Shown: positions 1 to 11,018 of the stretch, in pieces | How the letters are laid out: every line of letters begins with the position of its first letter | How positions within the stretch are numbered: position 1 is the stretch's first letter | From: Pleionea sp. CnH1-48 | GTDB lineage: Bacteria; Pseudomonadota; Gammaproteobacteria; Enterobacterales; Kangiellaceae | NCBI RefSeq assembly: GCF_024124665.1 | Contig: NZ_JAMXSB010000020.1 | Span: forward strand, 1 to 64,000 | Reading direction: 5' to 3' | Length of the DNA: 64,000 nucleotides | Made by a program: the position numbers and the translations under genes | The notes under the pieces: model-generated | Database searches by the model: none | What the model saw: the letters and a program-made list of their open reading frames with translations, nothing else | What the model was told of the DNA's origin: nothing

Positions 1-54
1 TTGCTGTTTAATGGCTGCAACTATTTGTTCGACAGAAAAACGTTTTGCTTTCAT
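1..54 (-). CDS. IS3-family transposase OrfA, N-terminal fragment (runs off window)
   Basis: Only the first 18 codons are visible. The peptide begins MKAKRFSVEQIVAAIKQQ, the typical opening of IS3-family OrfA proteins, which carry an N-terminal helix-turn-helix that binds the element ends. A strong AGGAGG (62-67) sits seven bases upstream of the ATG at 52-54, which fixes the start. In this family OrfA is normally joined to the DDE recombinase OrfB by a programmed frameshift; that part is not in the window. Confidence 0.7.
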   Translation of the reverse strand, partial: MKAKRFSVEQIVAAIKQQ

Positions 55-127
55 GTGCGATCCTCCTGAGGGGCAAATCATGCCCGATTTCACTGTCTTT
101 GTGGATCTGTTTATGGGGAGCCGGTCA
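1..127 (-). mobile_element. End of an IS3-family insertion sequence (cut by window edge)
   Basis: This is the left part of an insertion sequence whose body continues beyond position 1. Read on the minus strand it begins with the terminal sequence TGACCGGCTCCCC (around 127-115), then a short leader and the start of an orfA-type transposase gene. After 127 the sequence changes to unrelated material, so 127 is the probable element boundary. The family call rests on the transposase N-terminus and the terminal motif. The other end and any target duplication lie outside the window. Confidence 0.65.
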
Positions 128-434
128 AAACTTCGAAAATGTTTTAGGCATTTATGCCAAGGATGACGAAGAGACTTTCGTGAAAGCTATCGCGTATCCA
201 GAAAATGGTGAATTAGGCCCTGATTGGGGGTTTTGCCAAAGTGCAGAGTCTCAAGTTAAAGAAATTGAATATACGTCTAACTACAAAAGGTGTATCTCTC
301 CGTATACACTTGGGGGAAGTGATCGACCTTTGATGGAAAATTACAGATTTGCCCAACCAGCCAATCACGGCTATCTCTGGTTATCTTGGTTTCGTCATCA
401 CACAAATTCACATGATCGGCCAGAAATTTGTTAA
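128..434 (+). pseudogene. Protein remnant adjoining the IS, no start of its own
   Basis: An open plus-strand frame continues from inside the IS to a stop at 432-434. The part outside the IS reads as plausible protein up to about 270 (for example GIYAKDDEETFVKAIAYPEN). From about 277 onward the opposite strand instead encodes a convincing nucleotidyltransferase-like N-terminus. The simplest reading is that 128-270 is an internal piece of an unidentified gene, truncated by the IS at one side and by recombination at the other, and that 277-434 is only fortuitously open on this strand. I do not recognise the family. Confidence 0.35.
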
Positions 435-459
435 AAGCTTCTATTACCGTTGTGGCCAC
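277..459 (-). pseudogene. Truncated nucleotidyltransferase-like gene (N-terminal remnant)
   Basis: The 60-residue peptide starts at a GTG (457-459) with an AAGGA-type ribosome site seven bases upstream. It contains the pattern SRDWLVGQI and FPSKVDHFPQVYTERYTF, which resembles the N-terminal helices of CD-NTase/SMODS-like nucleotidyltransferases found in defence islands. In those proteins the next segment is the catalytic GS...D.D loop; here a TAG follows directly after TFCS, so the catalytic core is gone. It begins 62 bases downstream of the DUF499 gene on the same strand and was probably the last gene of that operon. The family call is from memory of the motif and is moderate in strength. 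Confidence 0.5.
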
Positions 460-521
460 GATTGCATCCTTGCATGGTTTATTTTAATCAGCCAATTTGC
501 GTGATGACAAAGGATCAATTC

Positions 522-3377
522 CTATTCCTCTTCAAACTCCGAACTGCTGAACCGCAGCACATTACAGTTCTCTTTGATGGTGCGTTGAAGTGCTTCATCA
601 AACCCATCCTTTGAGCGAGCTTGAATCTCGACAGATATCGAAACTTCCACGCCTAACTTCGCGGTGAATTGCTGCACTACCTCATCAACAATGGTGACGA
701 AGTCCATTTTTGCTTTCACAGGGTCGAGTTCAATATTGCCGTAAAACTGCCTCTTAGCTGCTGTTTGAACCGGTGGTGGTGTAGGTGTCGCGCCGCCAGA
801 TATTGGTTGAGGCTGTGTACCGCCAGTCGGCCCTGTTCCATCAGTCGGAGTAGGTGTTGATTGCCCCCCAGTAGGTGGTGTGGGCTCAGGCTGTGGTGCT
901 GGATTTGTTCGCTCACGATAATCAGCCGCTGCTTCACGCTCGATTAACAATGAGGAATCATCCAATATCGACATGGAGCCACGGCCAAATACGAAACCTA
1001 AATAGCGGTCACCATCTTTACCCGAAGCAAAGCCAAAATAATCTTCACTGTCCAAACCCGAAGTAATCGCATTTATAAAAACATGATCACTTACAAGGCG
1101 AGGCAGATAGAGGTAATGACAACTGTCTTGCCAAACTTTTAGTGCGCCGACTTCAGTTATTCCATTTTTCAAATACCACTGCTGCAAAGTATTACGTAAG
1201 TGGATTGGACTCCATTCAGATATCAACCACTCCTCTTCACGCAGGGTATTTTCAATTTCGGACACAAGGTTTTGGGCTGCTGGCGAAACTGAAACGGCTT
1301 CCCAAGTCAGCTCAGGCTTGCCGCGCACGAAATCTTCAACCGGGCAGATAATCCACTTATAGGTTTCACGAACAATTTGATGCAAGCTTTGTTCGGCAGT
1401 GTCCGCGTTTCGCTTAGCCTGCTTAGACAGCGATACCGTTAAGTCCAATTTCCCATCAGCCACATCAGACACGATGCTCTTCCAAGCAAGGTAAGTTCTA
1501 CCCGCATCTTTTAAGCGGCTAACCACATCATAATCAGCTGCAAAGAAAATCAGTCTGTTTTGCTTTTGCCTTGGTTGTTCACCGCGATTGCGCAGTATCT
1601 CTTCAGCTGCTTCATAGGCTTGTCTGGCATCACCACGGCTGTAGGCAGCATTTGGTGGCAGCACTACTAAGCGGAGGCCTGGTGCATAGTCATCAGGTAC
1701 GTCTACCGAAGGGGTGAAAACATGAATCCCGCCGAAGCAATGATTGCGCCCAAATACCCTTCCTACACGCTCTTTCAATAATGGGTGAAGTTCTTGAAGC
1801 TCATTTATATTTTGTTTTCGGCTTTCCATTTCACGGCGTAGGTTTGGCCGCGTGTCGAGGTAGTAGCGATCTTGTTCTGAGTACAAATAATGCAGCCGAT
1901 CTCGTAAGCGCTTAAGCACATCTTCAAACACACCGATGGTTTGTCCAGGCTGCGCACACCCTAATAAAATGTGCTCTTGGTTTAAGCCTTTAACGCCTTG
2001 TTCAGCATTCGAAGGGGCACTGCCTAAAAAGATGGTGCGCATTGCGCGGCGGGCAGCCTGTACGCTACCAAAACGGGTATCGTGGCCATCAATATTAGCG
2101 GGCTCTGAACGTGGGCCATCCACTTCTTTTTCCAGTACCGGCTCCCAGCCTTGAGGTAAGTAGTGAATGCTCTTGTTGCGTACATTGCTGTCATCCAAGG
2201 CAATAGAGCCCGGCATAATCAACGCGTCTTTGTTGTCTGAATTCCAAAGGCGATGGATCACAATGGCCATGTACTGCAATACGCCACGTGTGCGCTGAAA
2301 TTTATCCAGGGTCGACCAGTCTTCATACAAACGGTCGAATACTTCTGGGTGAATAGGGTAAGACTGGCAAAGTCTTTCAAAATACACATTCGACTGCGTT
2401 TCCAGCGGAAACTTGTCACTATTGGTGCGATAGAAATCAGAGAACTGTCGGATAATCCCTTCAACTTCGGCACGTTCTCCAGCCGATTCAAATAAACGGC
2501 GGCGTACAATTTCAAAGGCTTCGGTACTGGCGACAGGCTTCCAAACCGACTCAACACGCGCAAAGTATTTTTCCAGCGACTCAAGAGCTCGTTGACCCAT
2601 GGTGCCGCCCACTTCTAATTCAGACTCTGGTAACGAGGCCAACAGAATCGCGTTGGGGACCGTTTTCATGGCTTCAGTCAGGGCCTGAATAAAGGAAATA
2701 TTGCTATCGAAGGTACCGGCTTTAAATTGCTTGCCGACTTCTAGCTGGCGAATAAAGGCCACGAGCTCGTCAATTAGAATGACACAAGGCGCGGCTTTCT
2801 CAACCAGCTGGCGCACCACCTCTTTACCCGGTGATGTACCATCTGCATCACTCTGGGCAACCATGGTATAACCTTCATCACCAAGTAGCTGCCAAGCTAA
2901 TTCACCCCACAGAGTGTTCGCTGCAACCTTCGCCTTACCTGAGCCGTGTTGTTGTGGTTGGCTGGGGGAAAGCTTAATGCCATCAATGACTGCCACTTTT
3001 GCACTGGGCAAGTCATGGATGCCTGCTTCATCCAATAGGGGTGGAATGCCTTCCAGTTTATCGGAACTGACTTGGCGAGAGGCCAAATGTAAAACCGCCA
3101 ACATGGTATGGGTTTTACCACCACCAAATGCGGTTTGCAGCTGGATGACCGGGTCACCACCTTGGCCTGCTAAGCGCTGTGCAACCGACATTAACAATAA
3201 GCGCATGCCTTCAGTAATAAAGGTACGGGAGAAGAACTTTTCCGCATCCTGATACTCTTCGGTTGCAGTCCCTGAAGCGACTTGCGAAATATCAGCCGCA
3301 AATTCAGATTGCTTAAAAGTGCCTTCTAAAACATCTTTGTGAGGGCGGGCAATTTCACGCCATGGTTTTAAACTCAT
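522..3377 (-). CDS. DUF499-family ATPase of a DISARM-related defence operon
   Basis: This 951-residue ATP-binding protein has a P-loop of the form [10 protein letters not shown] (GGGKTH about residues 85-90) and an acidic Walker B strand, [10 protein letters not shown] (about 199-208), the hallmarks of DUF499 proteins. The remaining body has a long helical middle and a Pro/Thr/Gly-rich linker near residues 840-890 before a small C-terminal domain. DUF499 proteins recur in defence islands next to DUF1156 methylases and large helicases; their exact role is not established, but an ATP-driven motor or a switch that controls restriction is likely. It starts 15 bases after the methylase stop and is therefore co-transcribed with it. 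The downstream gene is truncated. Confidence 0.8.
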   Translation of the reverse strand: MSLKPWREIARPHKDVLEGTFKQSEFAADISQVASGTATEEYQDAEKFFSRTFITEGMRLLLMSVAQRLAGQGGDPVIQLQTAFGGGKTHTMLAVLHLASRQVSSDKLEGIPPLLDEAGIHDLPSAKVAVIDGIKLSPSQPQQHGSGKAKVAANTLWGELAWQLLGDEGYTMVAQSDADGTSPGKEVVRQLVEKAAPCVILIDELVAFIRQLEVGKQFKAGTFDSNISFIQALTEAMKTVPNAILLASLPESELEVGGTMGQRALESLEKYFARVESVWKPVASTEAFEIVRRRLFESAGERAEVEGIIRQFSDFYRTNSDKFPLETQSNVYFERLCQSYPIHPEVFDRLYEDWSTLDKFQRTRGVLQYMAIVIHRLWNSDNKDALIMPGSIALDDSNVRNKSIHYLPQGWEPVLEKEVDGPRSEPANIDGHDTRFGSVQAARRAMRTIFLGSAPSNAEQGVKGLNQEHILLGCAQPGQTIGVFEDVLKRLRDRLHYLYSEQDRYYLDTRPNLRREMESRKQNINELQELHPLLKERVGRVFGRNHCFGGIHVFTPSVDVPDDYAPGLRLVVLPPNAAYSRGDARQAYEAAEEILRNRGEQPRQKQNRLIFFAADYDVVSRLKDAGRTYLAWKSIVSDVADGKLDLTVSLSKQAKRNADTAEQSLHQIVRETYKWIICPVEDFVRGKPELTWEAVSVSPAAQNLVSEIENTLREEEWLISEWSPIHLRNTLQQWYLKNGITEVGALKVWQDSCHYLYLPRLVSDHVFINAITSGLDSEDYFGFASGKDGDRYLGFVFGRGSMSILDDSSLLIEREAAADYRERTNPAPQPEPTPPTGGQSTPTPTDGTGPTGGTQPQPISGGATPTPPPVQTAAKRQFYGNIELDPVKAKMDFVTIVDEVVQQFTAKLGVEVSISVEIQARSKDGFDEALQRTIKENCNVLRFSSSEFEEE

Positions 3378-3392
3378 TCTTTTTTCTCCCTC

Positions 3393-6299
3393 TTAAAAAT
3401 CTAAGCCAAGTTCAGACTGGGTACCGCGATGGCCTACTTCATGTGAAGCAGCGACAATGGCATGCCAGGAACCAATTAATTCGTTATAGGCGCGGGCTTC
3501 TTCTGCCCATTTTTTACGTTCGCATAGTGTGTATAGGTGGTAGGCCAGCTGACGAATGTGCTCGCCGCGCTCTGGCATGCGAGCAAGCAAAGCACCAGTT
3601 TCGGCTTCGCCTTGTTGATTCAGCACGCGGATCATCTGGTGACAGGCTTCCCATACCGGGGTGCGGGTGTCGGTTTTTGGGTCCCAATCAGTAGGGTATT
3701 CGCTCCACTTCAACAGGCGGACTTTACCGCCGCCTGACTCAATGACACCGGCATCACGCACACCATCTACCGATGTTCCTTTAGCGCGAGCGAGGGTGTC
3801 GGCCTCACCAAACTGACCTTGGCCCCAACCGTATTGACTGAACCAATCGTCGCAGAATAAAGTGTCGTTGTCGAAGTTACCGCTGTTTGGGTTAAGGTAT
3901 TCAGTAATTGCTTTGTTAACCATAACGAGTGCGTCGTGAACACTCATTTCTGATCCATCTTGATTTATCACGGACTTGTATTTTGAGTAGATGGCCATGC
4001 CTGGCCCAATAGCAGCCTGTGCCAAATCGACGGGTGCTATTGGAGATGTTCCGCCTGTGCCTCCTACCATTGCATCCAGAGATTCGGGCATCTCTGCTCG
4101 GAGTTCTCTTTGAAATTCCCGTCTGGTAATAGTCTGTGCGTTCACATCGCGTTTTTTGCAAACGAGAACGATCGATGAGGCTAGAGCATTTGAGCCTATA
4201 CTTCTGTTTCTTGCCCCCCTTTCAGTTCGCATAGGCCATGTGCCGGTAATTAAAAAACCGGACTTTATGACAGCATGTAAAAAGGTTTCCCAACCCGTAT
4301 TTCCAGTGCCTATTTCACTTGTTTCACCTTGTTTAAAGGCGTAATAGATCGTCACCGGATAAGAATCGTTTGCGAGTTCTACAAGCCTTCCCATTGCTTC
4401 AGTCATTCCTGAAAGGAAGAAAGTTTCAGCCGCATCTTTGTTTTTGTTATGCCTATGAGCAAAAGCCACCAATTCATCAACTTTTGGGGTTGTGAGTGTC
4501 GAAAATAGATTAGGGTATACAGAGCGCAAAGACCTGCGCATCCACACATAAAAGTAATCAGATAGATCAGCGTATGGAACGTTGTCGTAGTATGGTGGAT
4601 CTGTTGAAATGACTTTGTTTTCAGAAACTGACTGAGTAGCAGCATTTTGCTGTGTGACAAGCCCTTTAGTATTTGCTGGTAACAGTTGTAGTGATTTAAC
4701 GATCCAATTAATTGCACTCAACCAGTTACCACTCGTTGAGCCAAATGGTGGGGCTTCAGCAAAATCCCAAGACATTGGAAGTGCCTGCATAGAATAAGTC
4801 CCTCTAATAAAACCATCCGCAGGAGTTGCCAATGTGGACCAATAGTTCGCTGCATAATCAACAGCGAATGTAAGATAAATAGATATGGCTTCAGAATAGG
4901 CTTTAGCCCCTTTTCCTAGATCCTCTAAAGATGTGCTGTCGCTTTCAAAACCATTTGCAATAGCATCTGCATATACTTTTTCTTTAATTTCTGAAATTAA
5001 ATCTGAAAATGTTGTAAGAGCTAAGAGTTGTCTTTCTGTGAACAGTTGATCAAATCTATCCATGCCATATGGCTTGATACCGAGGTACTGGCTGCTCCCT
5101 GAGATCTCTACCTCTGGTCTCCAAGTAGGTTTTGCACTCTTGGCTAACATTTCCATTTCTGCAGTCGGAGAAATATACATACGGCCTTTGGGGCCGTTTA
5201 CCCCAACGGCCATTAACTTATATCCCATTCGCCCTGCGGATGCTTCGCTCTTTATATATTTAGGGTCGATAGGAGAGCCTGAAAGTAGACATTTAAAGTT
5301 AGCTCCACGCCCAAGTTTTGTTCCGTTTTTTGATTCGGGGGTGGGTTTGGAATTATGAACATAAAATTCATAACTGTTCTCGTTTAATACCGGCTCAATG
5401 TAAGCTTCTTTCCCGGCTTTTTTAGACAGGACAAAAGTAGTAGTCAAAGGAACTTCCTGACCACTGTATGCAGGGTTTGGACTCTTAACCGTTCTTGCCC
5501 AAACCCATAAAATCACCTCAAGGTTACTGCCAATAGAGTCTCTCAAGGTCGGGTAATGCTTTGCCAGTTCTTCGGTTACTTTAATGTCAGGGTATAAATT
5601 ACCGATTCGTTTTTTTGCCTCAACCTGCAAGTAGATACCATAACGCCGAACATCTTCTGCCAAGCCAGTTGCGCCCTTCCAGGACTCAACTAAATTCCCT
5701 TGTTTTTCAGAGTCAGGAATCGGGCCAATTGGCTCTTTTGACTCAAATAGTGGCGGCACTTCAATCATCGCTTTATTAATCATGATTGGAATTGGGTTAA
5801 GGTCAGTTGCGTTACTATTTAGTCCTAATCTTTGCGCTTCGAGAGGGAGCGCACCTCCTCCAGCAAATGGGTCATGAAAATCGGGAACATTTGCTGGATC
5901 AAAAAGTTCTTTTGCTTTAGGGTGATTTTTATTTAGCCTGCAAATATCTTCCCAGCTTTCTTTGATTGCATGTTTTGCTCGATTGAGGACTTCGATATTA
6001 GTGGTATTTTCCCACTTTACGAGGTCTCTGATTATATTGAAGAGTTCCTCTCTCTTTTTCTCAGCTTCTTGTTTGTTTACACCATATTTGAAACCATCTC
6101 GATCTTGATAGCCTGGGTCATTCACCATCTGAGCGAAAATTACCGCTCGTGCAGCAGCCAGTGGTCGTCTTGCCCACCACAGATGCATAGTACTTGGGTG
6201 TCCATGTCTTATAGATTTCTCTCGACCGGAAGCTAGATTTATATCATCTAGCGGCAAAGCCACTTCAATCAATTTCTTTGGAGATTTAATCTTACTCAT
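3393..6299 (-). CDS. DUF1156 adenine-specific DNA methyltransferase
   Basis: This is a 968-residue modification enzyme. The N-terminus carries the DUF1156 signature (IEVALPLDDIN and HPSTMHLWWARRPL, residues 11-46). SAM-binding motif I is DPFAGGG (143-149), and the catalytic amino-methylase motif is DPPYYDN (567-573), followed by the YADLSDYFYVWMRR segment typical of this family. The motif order I then IV points to an N6-adenine or N4-cytosine methylase acting on host DNA to mark self. The long insert between the motifs may hold target recognition. The gene sits nine bases after the helicase stop and 15 bases before the ATPase start, a tight operon. It lacks the architecture of ordinary type II or III methylases. 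Confidence 0.85.
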   Translation of the reverse strand: MSKIKSPKKLIEVALPLDDINLASGREKSIRHGHPSTMHLWWARRPLAAARAVIFAQMVNDPGYQDRDGFKYGVNKQEAEKKREELFNIIRDLVKWENTTNIEVLNRAKHAIKESWEDICRLNKNHPKAKELFDPANVPDFHDPFAGGGALPLEAQRLGLNSNATDLNPIPIMINKAMIEVPPLFESKEPIGPIPDSEKQGNLVESWKGATGLAEDVRRYGIYLQVEAKKRIGNLYPDIKVTEELAKHYPTLRDSIGSNLEVILWVWARTVKSPNPAYSGQEVPLTTTFVLSKKAGKEAYIEPVLNENSYEFYVHNSKPTPESKNGTKLGRGANFKCLLSGSPIDPKYIKSEASAGRMGYKLMAVGVNGPKGRMYISPTAEMEMLAKSAKPTWRPEVEISGSSQYLGIKPYGMDRFDQLFTERQLLALTTFSDLISEIKEKVYADAIANGFESDSTSLEDLGKGAKAYSEAISIYLTFAVDYAANYWSTLATPADGFIRGTYSMQALPMSWDFAEAPPFGSTSGNWLSAINWIVKSLQLLPANTKGLVTQQNAATQSVSENKVISTDPPYYDNVPYADLSDYFYVWMRRSLRSVYPNLFSTLTTPKVDELVAFAHRHNKNKDAAETFFLSGMTEAMGRLVELANDSYPVTIYYAFKQGETSEIGTGNTGWETFLHAVIKSGFLITGTWPMRTERGARNRSIGSNALASSIVLVCKKRDVNAQTITRREFQRELRAEMPESLDAMVGGTGGTSPIAPVDLAQAAIGPGMAIYSKYKSVINQDGSEMSVHDALVMVNKAITEYLNPNSGNFDNDTLFCDDWFSQYGWGQGQFGEADTLARAKGTSVDGVRDAGVIESGGGKVRLLKWSEYPTDWDPKTDTRTPVWEACHQMIRVLNQQGEAETGALLARMPERGEHIRQLAYHLYTLCERKKWAEEARAYNELIGSWHAIVAASHEVGHRGTQSELGLDF

Positions 6300-6308
6300 T
6301 TATCTGCC

Positions 6309-9300
6309 TTAAACGGTTTGCTCAGGCGCAACTGCTTTTGAGATCAGGTCACTGAGATCATAATTAATACTGGCTACACCAAAGTCTGGCTCGATGGTGA
6401 ACGGCGTTTTAACGTAGTACGGCCCTTCAAACTCTTCTCCATCGACAATGACTATGGCGAGCATAAATTTGTCTGCTTGGTTTAAGCCGTAGATGATTTC
6501 ATTACGGCTAACAGTAATAGTACTTTGGCCTTTGGCGCGGCCTTTAACTTCGATATGGCGGTCGGGTCGGATTGATCCATCGGCATTGGCGGGTGGTCGT
6601 GAGGTAACATCCCATCCGCATTTTTCTGCGCCTACGTCTTTTACTTCAAAGCCAAAGCTTCGCTCGGCATCCAATACCGCATTCATGGCGATGCGCTCCA
6701 CGCGTGAGCGGGCTTCGGCATCAACACTAAATTGGGTTTCGCCTTTGCGATGAGCTAATAAGCCTTGCGGAATGATTAAAGCTCCGCCCATTATGACCGG
6801 CGTGCTGGAGACGACGTTTTTCAGTGCTTCTAGTTCTGTTTTTCGCTGTTCTAATCGAGCTGTGAGTTCATCCACGCGACGACGTGCCATTTCAGGCTGC
6901 ATGCGCGGTTGCTTGCCTGCATTAACATCATCTTGCAGTTCGATATAACGATCCGACCAGTAGTTAATTTCTTTCACTAGGCGTTCATTTACGGCTGCAA
7001 GGGTTTTATCTGCCTGGCGTTCGCGGCGACCTTTCACTTCGCCATAGTGTTCCGGTACCAATTGTTGTGACGCGTGGTTTAGGGCCAGTGCTTCCAAATT
7101 ATTATTGAGCCAAGGAGCATTAAGAATATCGCCTACTAGTTTGTGGTCGTAGTCATCTATCGGTTGCAGATCGAGGTGGGGTGCCCAGCCTGCATTGATG
7201 GCATTGCCTTTTTCGTCGATCTCTACAAACTGTAATCGACGCGATGCGATATCTGTGCAGTTGCAGCCTTCTCTTACCGTGTGATCCACCATGAAGAGTA
7301 CTTTAGGCTCTAAACCATCATCATTTGGGTCTACCAACACAGAGCCTTGCTTAAGCTTAGGGCGATGGGCTTCTAGAACTAAATCGGTTGAGGCATGCAT
7401 CAAGGGGTGCGATGGGTGAATCATGTCGGCCATCGGCTTGCCTTGCTGGCGAACATGGTGCTTTTCAAAGCAGATGCGTTCGTATTTGCGCAATACCGGA
7501 GTTCGTGTCTCGCCGATGATACGGTCGCGCTCACGAATGGCGGCAGGCACATGACGTACCTCAAAGCGGCCCGATTCACGGTTGCGAATTTCTCCACCCA
7601 AGGTTTGAAATGCTTCGGTAAAAAAGGCGCGAATGAAGTAAGGCTGTAGTTTACGGGCTTCGGCCTTTTCCATTTCTTCTTTTACGGCATAGAGCTCTTC
7701 CAGCCCCATGTGCTGTTCAACCAAAGCGTTACGACGTAGGATTTCTTTTAAGTGCTCGGCATCGAGTGCGCCATCGATCACTTCGTTCATTTTGGCTTTG
7801 GTTTCTGGTGCTTCGCCATAGCGGATAGCATCAACCAGCAGGTCTTTTAATGAGACATTATCGAAGGCTTCACCGAGTACATCGAAGACTTTGCCGCCCA
7901 GTGCTTCTTTTTCAATCTCAATCTTGTCGAAGAGTTTTTTGAATACTTCGCCTTCGCGGGTTTCGGCGGCAACAATGTTCCAGAGATGACAGACTTCGGT
8001 TTGACCAATACGGTGAATACGACCAAAGCGCTGTTCCAGTCGATTCGGGTTCCAAGGCAGGTCGTAGTTCACCATAAGGTTGGCGTTTTGCAGGTTAACA
8101 CCTTCGCCTGCGGCGTCTGTGGCAATCAGCACAATCACTTCTGGGTCGTTACGGAACTCTTCCTGTACTTTGCGGCGTTCATCCCGGTTGGTGCCACCAT
8201 AAATCGTACGCACCGCATTTTCGTTGCCCAGCATGTCTCCGATGCGCTTCACCAGATAATTCAGGGTGTCTTTATGCTCGGTGAAGATCAGCAGCTTGCG
8301 CCGAGCACCACTGGCCGTGAACATTTCTGGTTTGTCTTGCAATAGGTAAGACAGTTCTTCCCACTTTTTGTCATTGCCGGATTGCACAACGGTAAGCGCC
8401 TGATGCTCGAGATCTTTTAAGCTGAGTATTTCGGCTTCAAGCTCTGGAATGGTTTCTGCTGCTGTGGCCTGATCGAGCACCTGTTCAGACAAAATTTCGT
8501 ATTCTTCTGCGCTTAGGTCTTCATCAAGTTCGTCGAAGTTGTCAGGGATATCGATTTTCTTTTTAACACTGTATTCGCCCAATGTTTCGGCGACCCCAGC
8601 TCCAGACGGACCATCTTTTTGAACGGCCTGGCCACGCGCCATAAGCTTGGTTTCTTCGAGGCGATCTTCTAAGCGCTTGCGGCGACGTTTCAAGGACTGG
8701 TAGATGGCTTCAGGGCTGGAAGCCAGCCTGCGTTGCAGCATGGTTAATGCAAAGCCAACGTTGTTTTTCTTTTTGCTGTCGAGGTTATCTGCGCGGTTCA
8801 TTTCTTCACGAACGTAGGTGGTTACCTGTTCGTAAAGCGATGCCTCCATCGGCGAAAGCTCGTAATTGGCTGTATAAGCGCGGCGCTCTGGAAACAGTGG
8901 CGTACCATCAAACTTAAGCAGCTCTTCTTTCACCATACGACGCATCATGTCTGACACATCGACCTTATGGGCGCCTTCGCGGAACTTGCCGTAAAAGCGG
9001 TCGCCATCTAACAGGGACAGCCAAATCTGAAAATCCTCCTCTTTACCGTTGTGTGGCGTTGCAGTCATCAGCAAGAAATGGCGTGTGATGGAGCCAAGGA
9101 GTTCGCCCAGTTGAAAGCGCTTGGTTTTGTTTATTTTGGTGCCGAAGTAGCTGGCCGACAGTTTGTGAGCCTCATCCACTATGATGATGTCCCACTCGGT
9201 GTTTTTGAGTTTTTCTTGGAATTCTTCGTTACGGGATAACTGATCTAAACGGCAGATGAGTTGGTCGGACTCATCGAAGTAGTTGCCAGAAGCACATTGT

Positions 9301-9863
9301 TCTTGTTTTTCTCGGCTGAAAATATCGAAGGTTACACCAAACTTTTCGAGTAATTCATCCTGCCATTGCTCGGTGAGAGATCCGGGCGAAACGATCAAAA
9401 TACGCTTGGCATCACCGCGCATAATGAGCTCACGAATTAACAGCCCAGCCATAATGGTTTTACCGGCACCGGGGTCATCGGCCAATACAAATCGAAGCGG
9501 CTGTTTGGGTAGCATGGCTTCGTATACCGCAGATATCTGGTGCGGCAGTGGCTCAACGTTTGAAGTGTGTACTGCCATCATTGGGTCAAACAATGCGGCT
9601 TGACTGATACGGTAAGCTTCTAGGCCTAATTTGAATTCGGCACCTGGCGCGTCAAATGCCCAAGGGCGACCTACTGTGGCCAGTTCAAGGCGTGCTTCGT
9701 CTGAGCGAAATAGCATTTGCTCGCCCAGTTTGCCTTGGCTGTCTTTGTAGTAAACCGTAATTGCAGCGTCACCGACGGGTTCTACTTGTACGACGCGGAC
9801 GATTTCTTCGGCTTGAATGCCGCGAACTTGCGCGTCTTTTTTAATGTCTTCGAGTTTTAGCAT
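6309..9863 (-). CDS. SNF2-type helicase with C-terminal DUF3883-like domain (DrmD-like)
   Basis: This is an 1184-residue superfamily 2 ATPase. Motif I is ADDPGAGKT (128-136) and motif II is DEAH (230-233). The second RecA lobe carries [11 protein letters not shown] and the [10 protein letters not shown] / [10 protein letters not shown] motifs typical of SNF2/RapA-like translocases. After a helical region, the last ~150 residues contain [11 protein letters not shown] and resemble DUF3883, a restriction-endonuclease-like fold whose E-x-K motif is kept. The architecture resembles the DrmD helicase of class 1 DISARM. Its ATG at 9863 overlaps the TAA of the upstream WYL gene by one base, so the two are translationally linked. 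It probably translocates on invading DNA; nuclease activity of the C-terminus is an inference. Confidence 0.8.
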   Translation of the reverse strand: MLKLEDIKKDAQVRGIQAEEIVRVVQVEPVGDAAITVYYKDSQGKLGEQMLFRSDEARLELATVGRPWAFDAPGAEFKLGLEAYRISQAALFDPMMAVHTSNVEPLPHQISAVYEAMLPKQPLRFVLADDPGAGKTIMAGLLIRELIMRGDAKRILIVSPGSLTEQWQDELLEKFGVTFDIFSREKQEQCASGNYFDESDQLICRLDQLSRNEEFQEKLKNTEWDIIIVDEAHKLSASYFGTKINKTKRFQLGELLGSITRHFLLMTATPHNGKEEDFQIWLSLLDGDRFYGKFREGAHKVDVSDMMRRMVKEELLKFDGTPLFPERRAYTANYELSPMEASLYEQVTTYVREEMNRADNLDSKKKNNVGFALTMLQRRLASSPEAIYQSLKRRRKRLEDRLEETKLMARGQAVQKDGPSGAGVAETLGEYSVKKKIDIPDNFDELDEDLSAEEYEILSEQVLDQATAAETIPELEAEILSLKDLEHQALTVVQSGNDKKWEELSYLLQDKPEMFTASGARRKLLIFTEHKDTLNYLVKRIGDMLGNENAVRTIYGGTNRDERRKVQEEFRNDPEVIVLIATDAAGEGVNLQNANLMVNYDLPWNPNRLEQRFGRIHRIGQTEVCHLWNIVAAETREGEVFKKLFDKIEIEKEALGGKVFDVLGEAFDNVSLKDLLVDAIRYGEAPETKAKMNEVIDGALDAEHLKEILRRNALVEQHMGLEELYAVKEEMEKAEARKLQPYFIRAFFTEAFQTLGGEIRNRESGRFEVRHVPAAIRERDRIIGETRTPVLRKYERICFEKHHVRQQGKPMADMIHPSHPLMHASTDLVLEAHRPKLKQGSVLVDPNDDGLEPKVLFMVDHTVREGCNCTDIASRRLQFVEIDEKGNAINAGWAPHLDLQPIDDYDHKLVGDILNAPWLNNNLEALALNHASQQLVPEHYGEVKGRRERQADKTLAAVNERLVKEINYWSDRYIELQDDVNAGKQPRMQPEMARRRVDELTARLEQRKTELEALKNVVSSTPVIMGGALIIPQGLLAHRKGETQFSVDAEARSRVERIAMNAVLDAERSFGFEVKDVGAEKCGWDVTSRPPANADGSIRPDRHIEVKGRAKGQSTITVSRNEIIYGLNQADKFMLAIVIVDGEEFEGPYYVKTPFTIEPDFGVASINYDLSDLISKAVAPEQTV

Positions 9864-10783
9864 TAGCGCTCCATATCGTCCGTGATAGTTTCGTCTTGAT
9901 AGCCAGGGGCAATAACCAGATTTTCAACACCGTATAAAGTCTGCCTGTTTTGCAGCCAGAGATGATTTTCAGGGCCTGTGAGGATGTGTCGCTCAGAGCA
10001 ATCGATATTCCAGTGCCTAAGCACGTAGCCCGCAACTGCCGCTCGCACTTGTATCTTGAGCATTCCATTTACCATTCCGTATTCGGTCTCAATGGTTTCT
10101 GGGTGTTTCAGATTAGGGTGCGGAACAATGTGCATTTCAACAATACGGTTCCACTGAATATCGCCTTCTTTCGTTTCAGACTTCGTAATTTCCGTTTTGA
10201 GCAGTTTCGGTTTTGCTATGCGGTTGATGACAAAGTCCGTGAACCTTTCTCTCTTGCGATCGAAGGCTCTTACATGCCAGCGAAGGCCATTATCCACCAA
10301 AGCAAAGGGCACGATTTCTCGTTGGCTTAAACCGCTGGAGAGGGATCGGTAATCTATCTTGAGTGCCTTTTTCTGGTGAATGGCTTTGGTGATCTTTGCC
10401 AATACATCCAGGTTTGGCCAACTGAATGGAAAGCTGAGGGGAGTTGGCGACTCTGCAGTGACCAAAGACATGCTGCCAGATACATGGTCATCACCCAGGC
10501 CGTAGCATAGTGCGGATAATGCTTGGCTCCCTTGATAGTCAAACAGAGGCTTGAATTGATCGGCTTCTATATAGGTCTTAGCTTTTGTGTCGTAGATTAG
10601 GTTTTTAGGTGCCAGTTCTTTGTATAGAGAAATATCCCGAGTTGCGGCGGCGGCTTTAATGCCAAACCGGCGGACCAGGTCATTTCTGTTGACTGCGCCT
10701 AAAAAGCGTAGCTTGAAATCTATATGGAATAGCCTTTCTTGCTGCGCTTGGCTGATGTCTTCTAGTGCTTTGTTTTCAATCAA
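9863..10783 (-). CDS. WYL-domain transcriptional regulator (BrxR/CapW-like)
   Basis: This 306-residue protein has an N-terminal winged helix-turn-helix (about residues 12-70, with [19 protein letters not shown]) and a central WYL domain (about 115-200, including [12 protein letters not shown] and WHVRAFD), followed by a C-terminal dimerisation domain. The layout matches the BrxR/CapW repressors that sit first in BREX, CBASS and other defence operons and respond to infection signals. The best start is a TTG at 10781-10783; no ATG fits the family's N-terminus and the ribosome site is weak. It heads the helicase-methylase-ATPase operon and faces jetA across 350 bases, so it could control both. 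The likely operator is the palindrome at 10958-10975. Confidence 0.85.
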   Translation of the reverse strand: MIENKALEDISQAQQERLFHIDFKLRFLGAVNRNDLVRRFGIKAAAATRDISLYKELAPKNLIYDTKAKTYIEADQFKPLFDYQGSQALSALCYGLGDDHVSGSMSLVTAESPTPLSFPFSWPNLDVLAKITKAIHQKKALKIDYRSLSSGLSQREIVPFALVDNGLRWHVRAFDRKRERFTDFVINRIAKPKLLKTEITKSETKEGDIQWNRIVEMHIVPHPNLKHPETIETEYGMVNGMLKIQVRAAVAGYVLRHWNIDCSERHILTGPENHLWLQNRQTLYGVENLVIAPGYQDETITDDMER

Positions 10784-10957
10784 GGGTTGAGGACCTTTGT
10801 CTTATCAAAAGTGGTCAAAACAATTGCTACCTATTTATCCGCTGATGGTCTGCGCTTTACCCTACTTTTAGGATGGGATAAGGCTGGCCACCATTACTCT
10901 TGTTTATCAGAATCTTGGGCATTTATGTCAAATCACCGCCATTTAAATCGGCAATAT

Positions 10958-10975
10958 CACTTTATGTATAAAGTG
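10958..10975. promoter_or_regulatory. Perfect 18-bp palindrome, candidate WYL repressor operator
   Basis: CACTTTATGTATAAAGTG has two 8-bp arms with a 2-bp centre and lies in the divergent region between the WYL gene and jetA. WYL repressors of the BrxR/CapW type bind inverted repeats close to their own promoter. It is about 175 bases from both genes, so it could act on either. The binding role is inference. Confidence 0.5.
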
Positions 10976-11018
10976 CTGCTCAAATTTATCATGGATCATA
11001 ATACTGATAGCTTATATG

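Noticed and set aside
1936-2154. Several 60-110-codon frames antisense to the DUF499, DUF1156 and helicase genes
   Set aside because: Each lies wholly inside a well-supported gene on the other strand and has no independent start signal.
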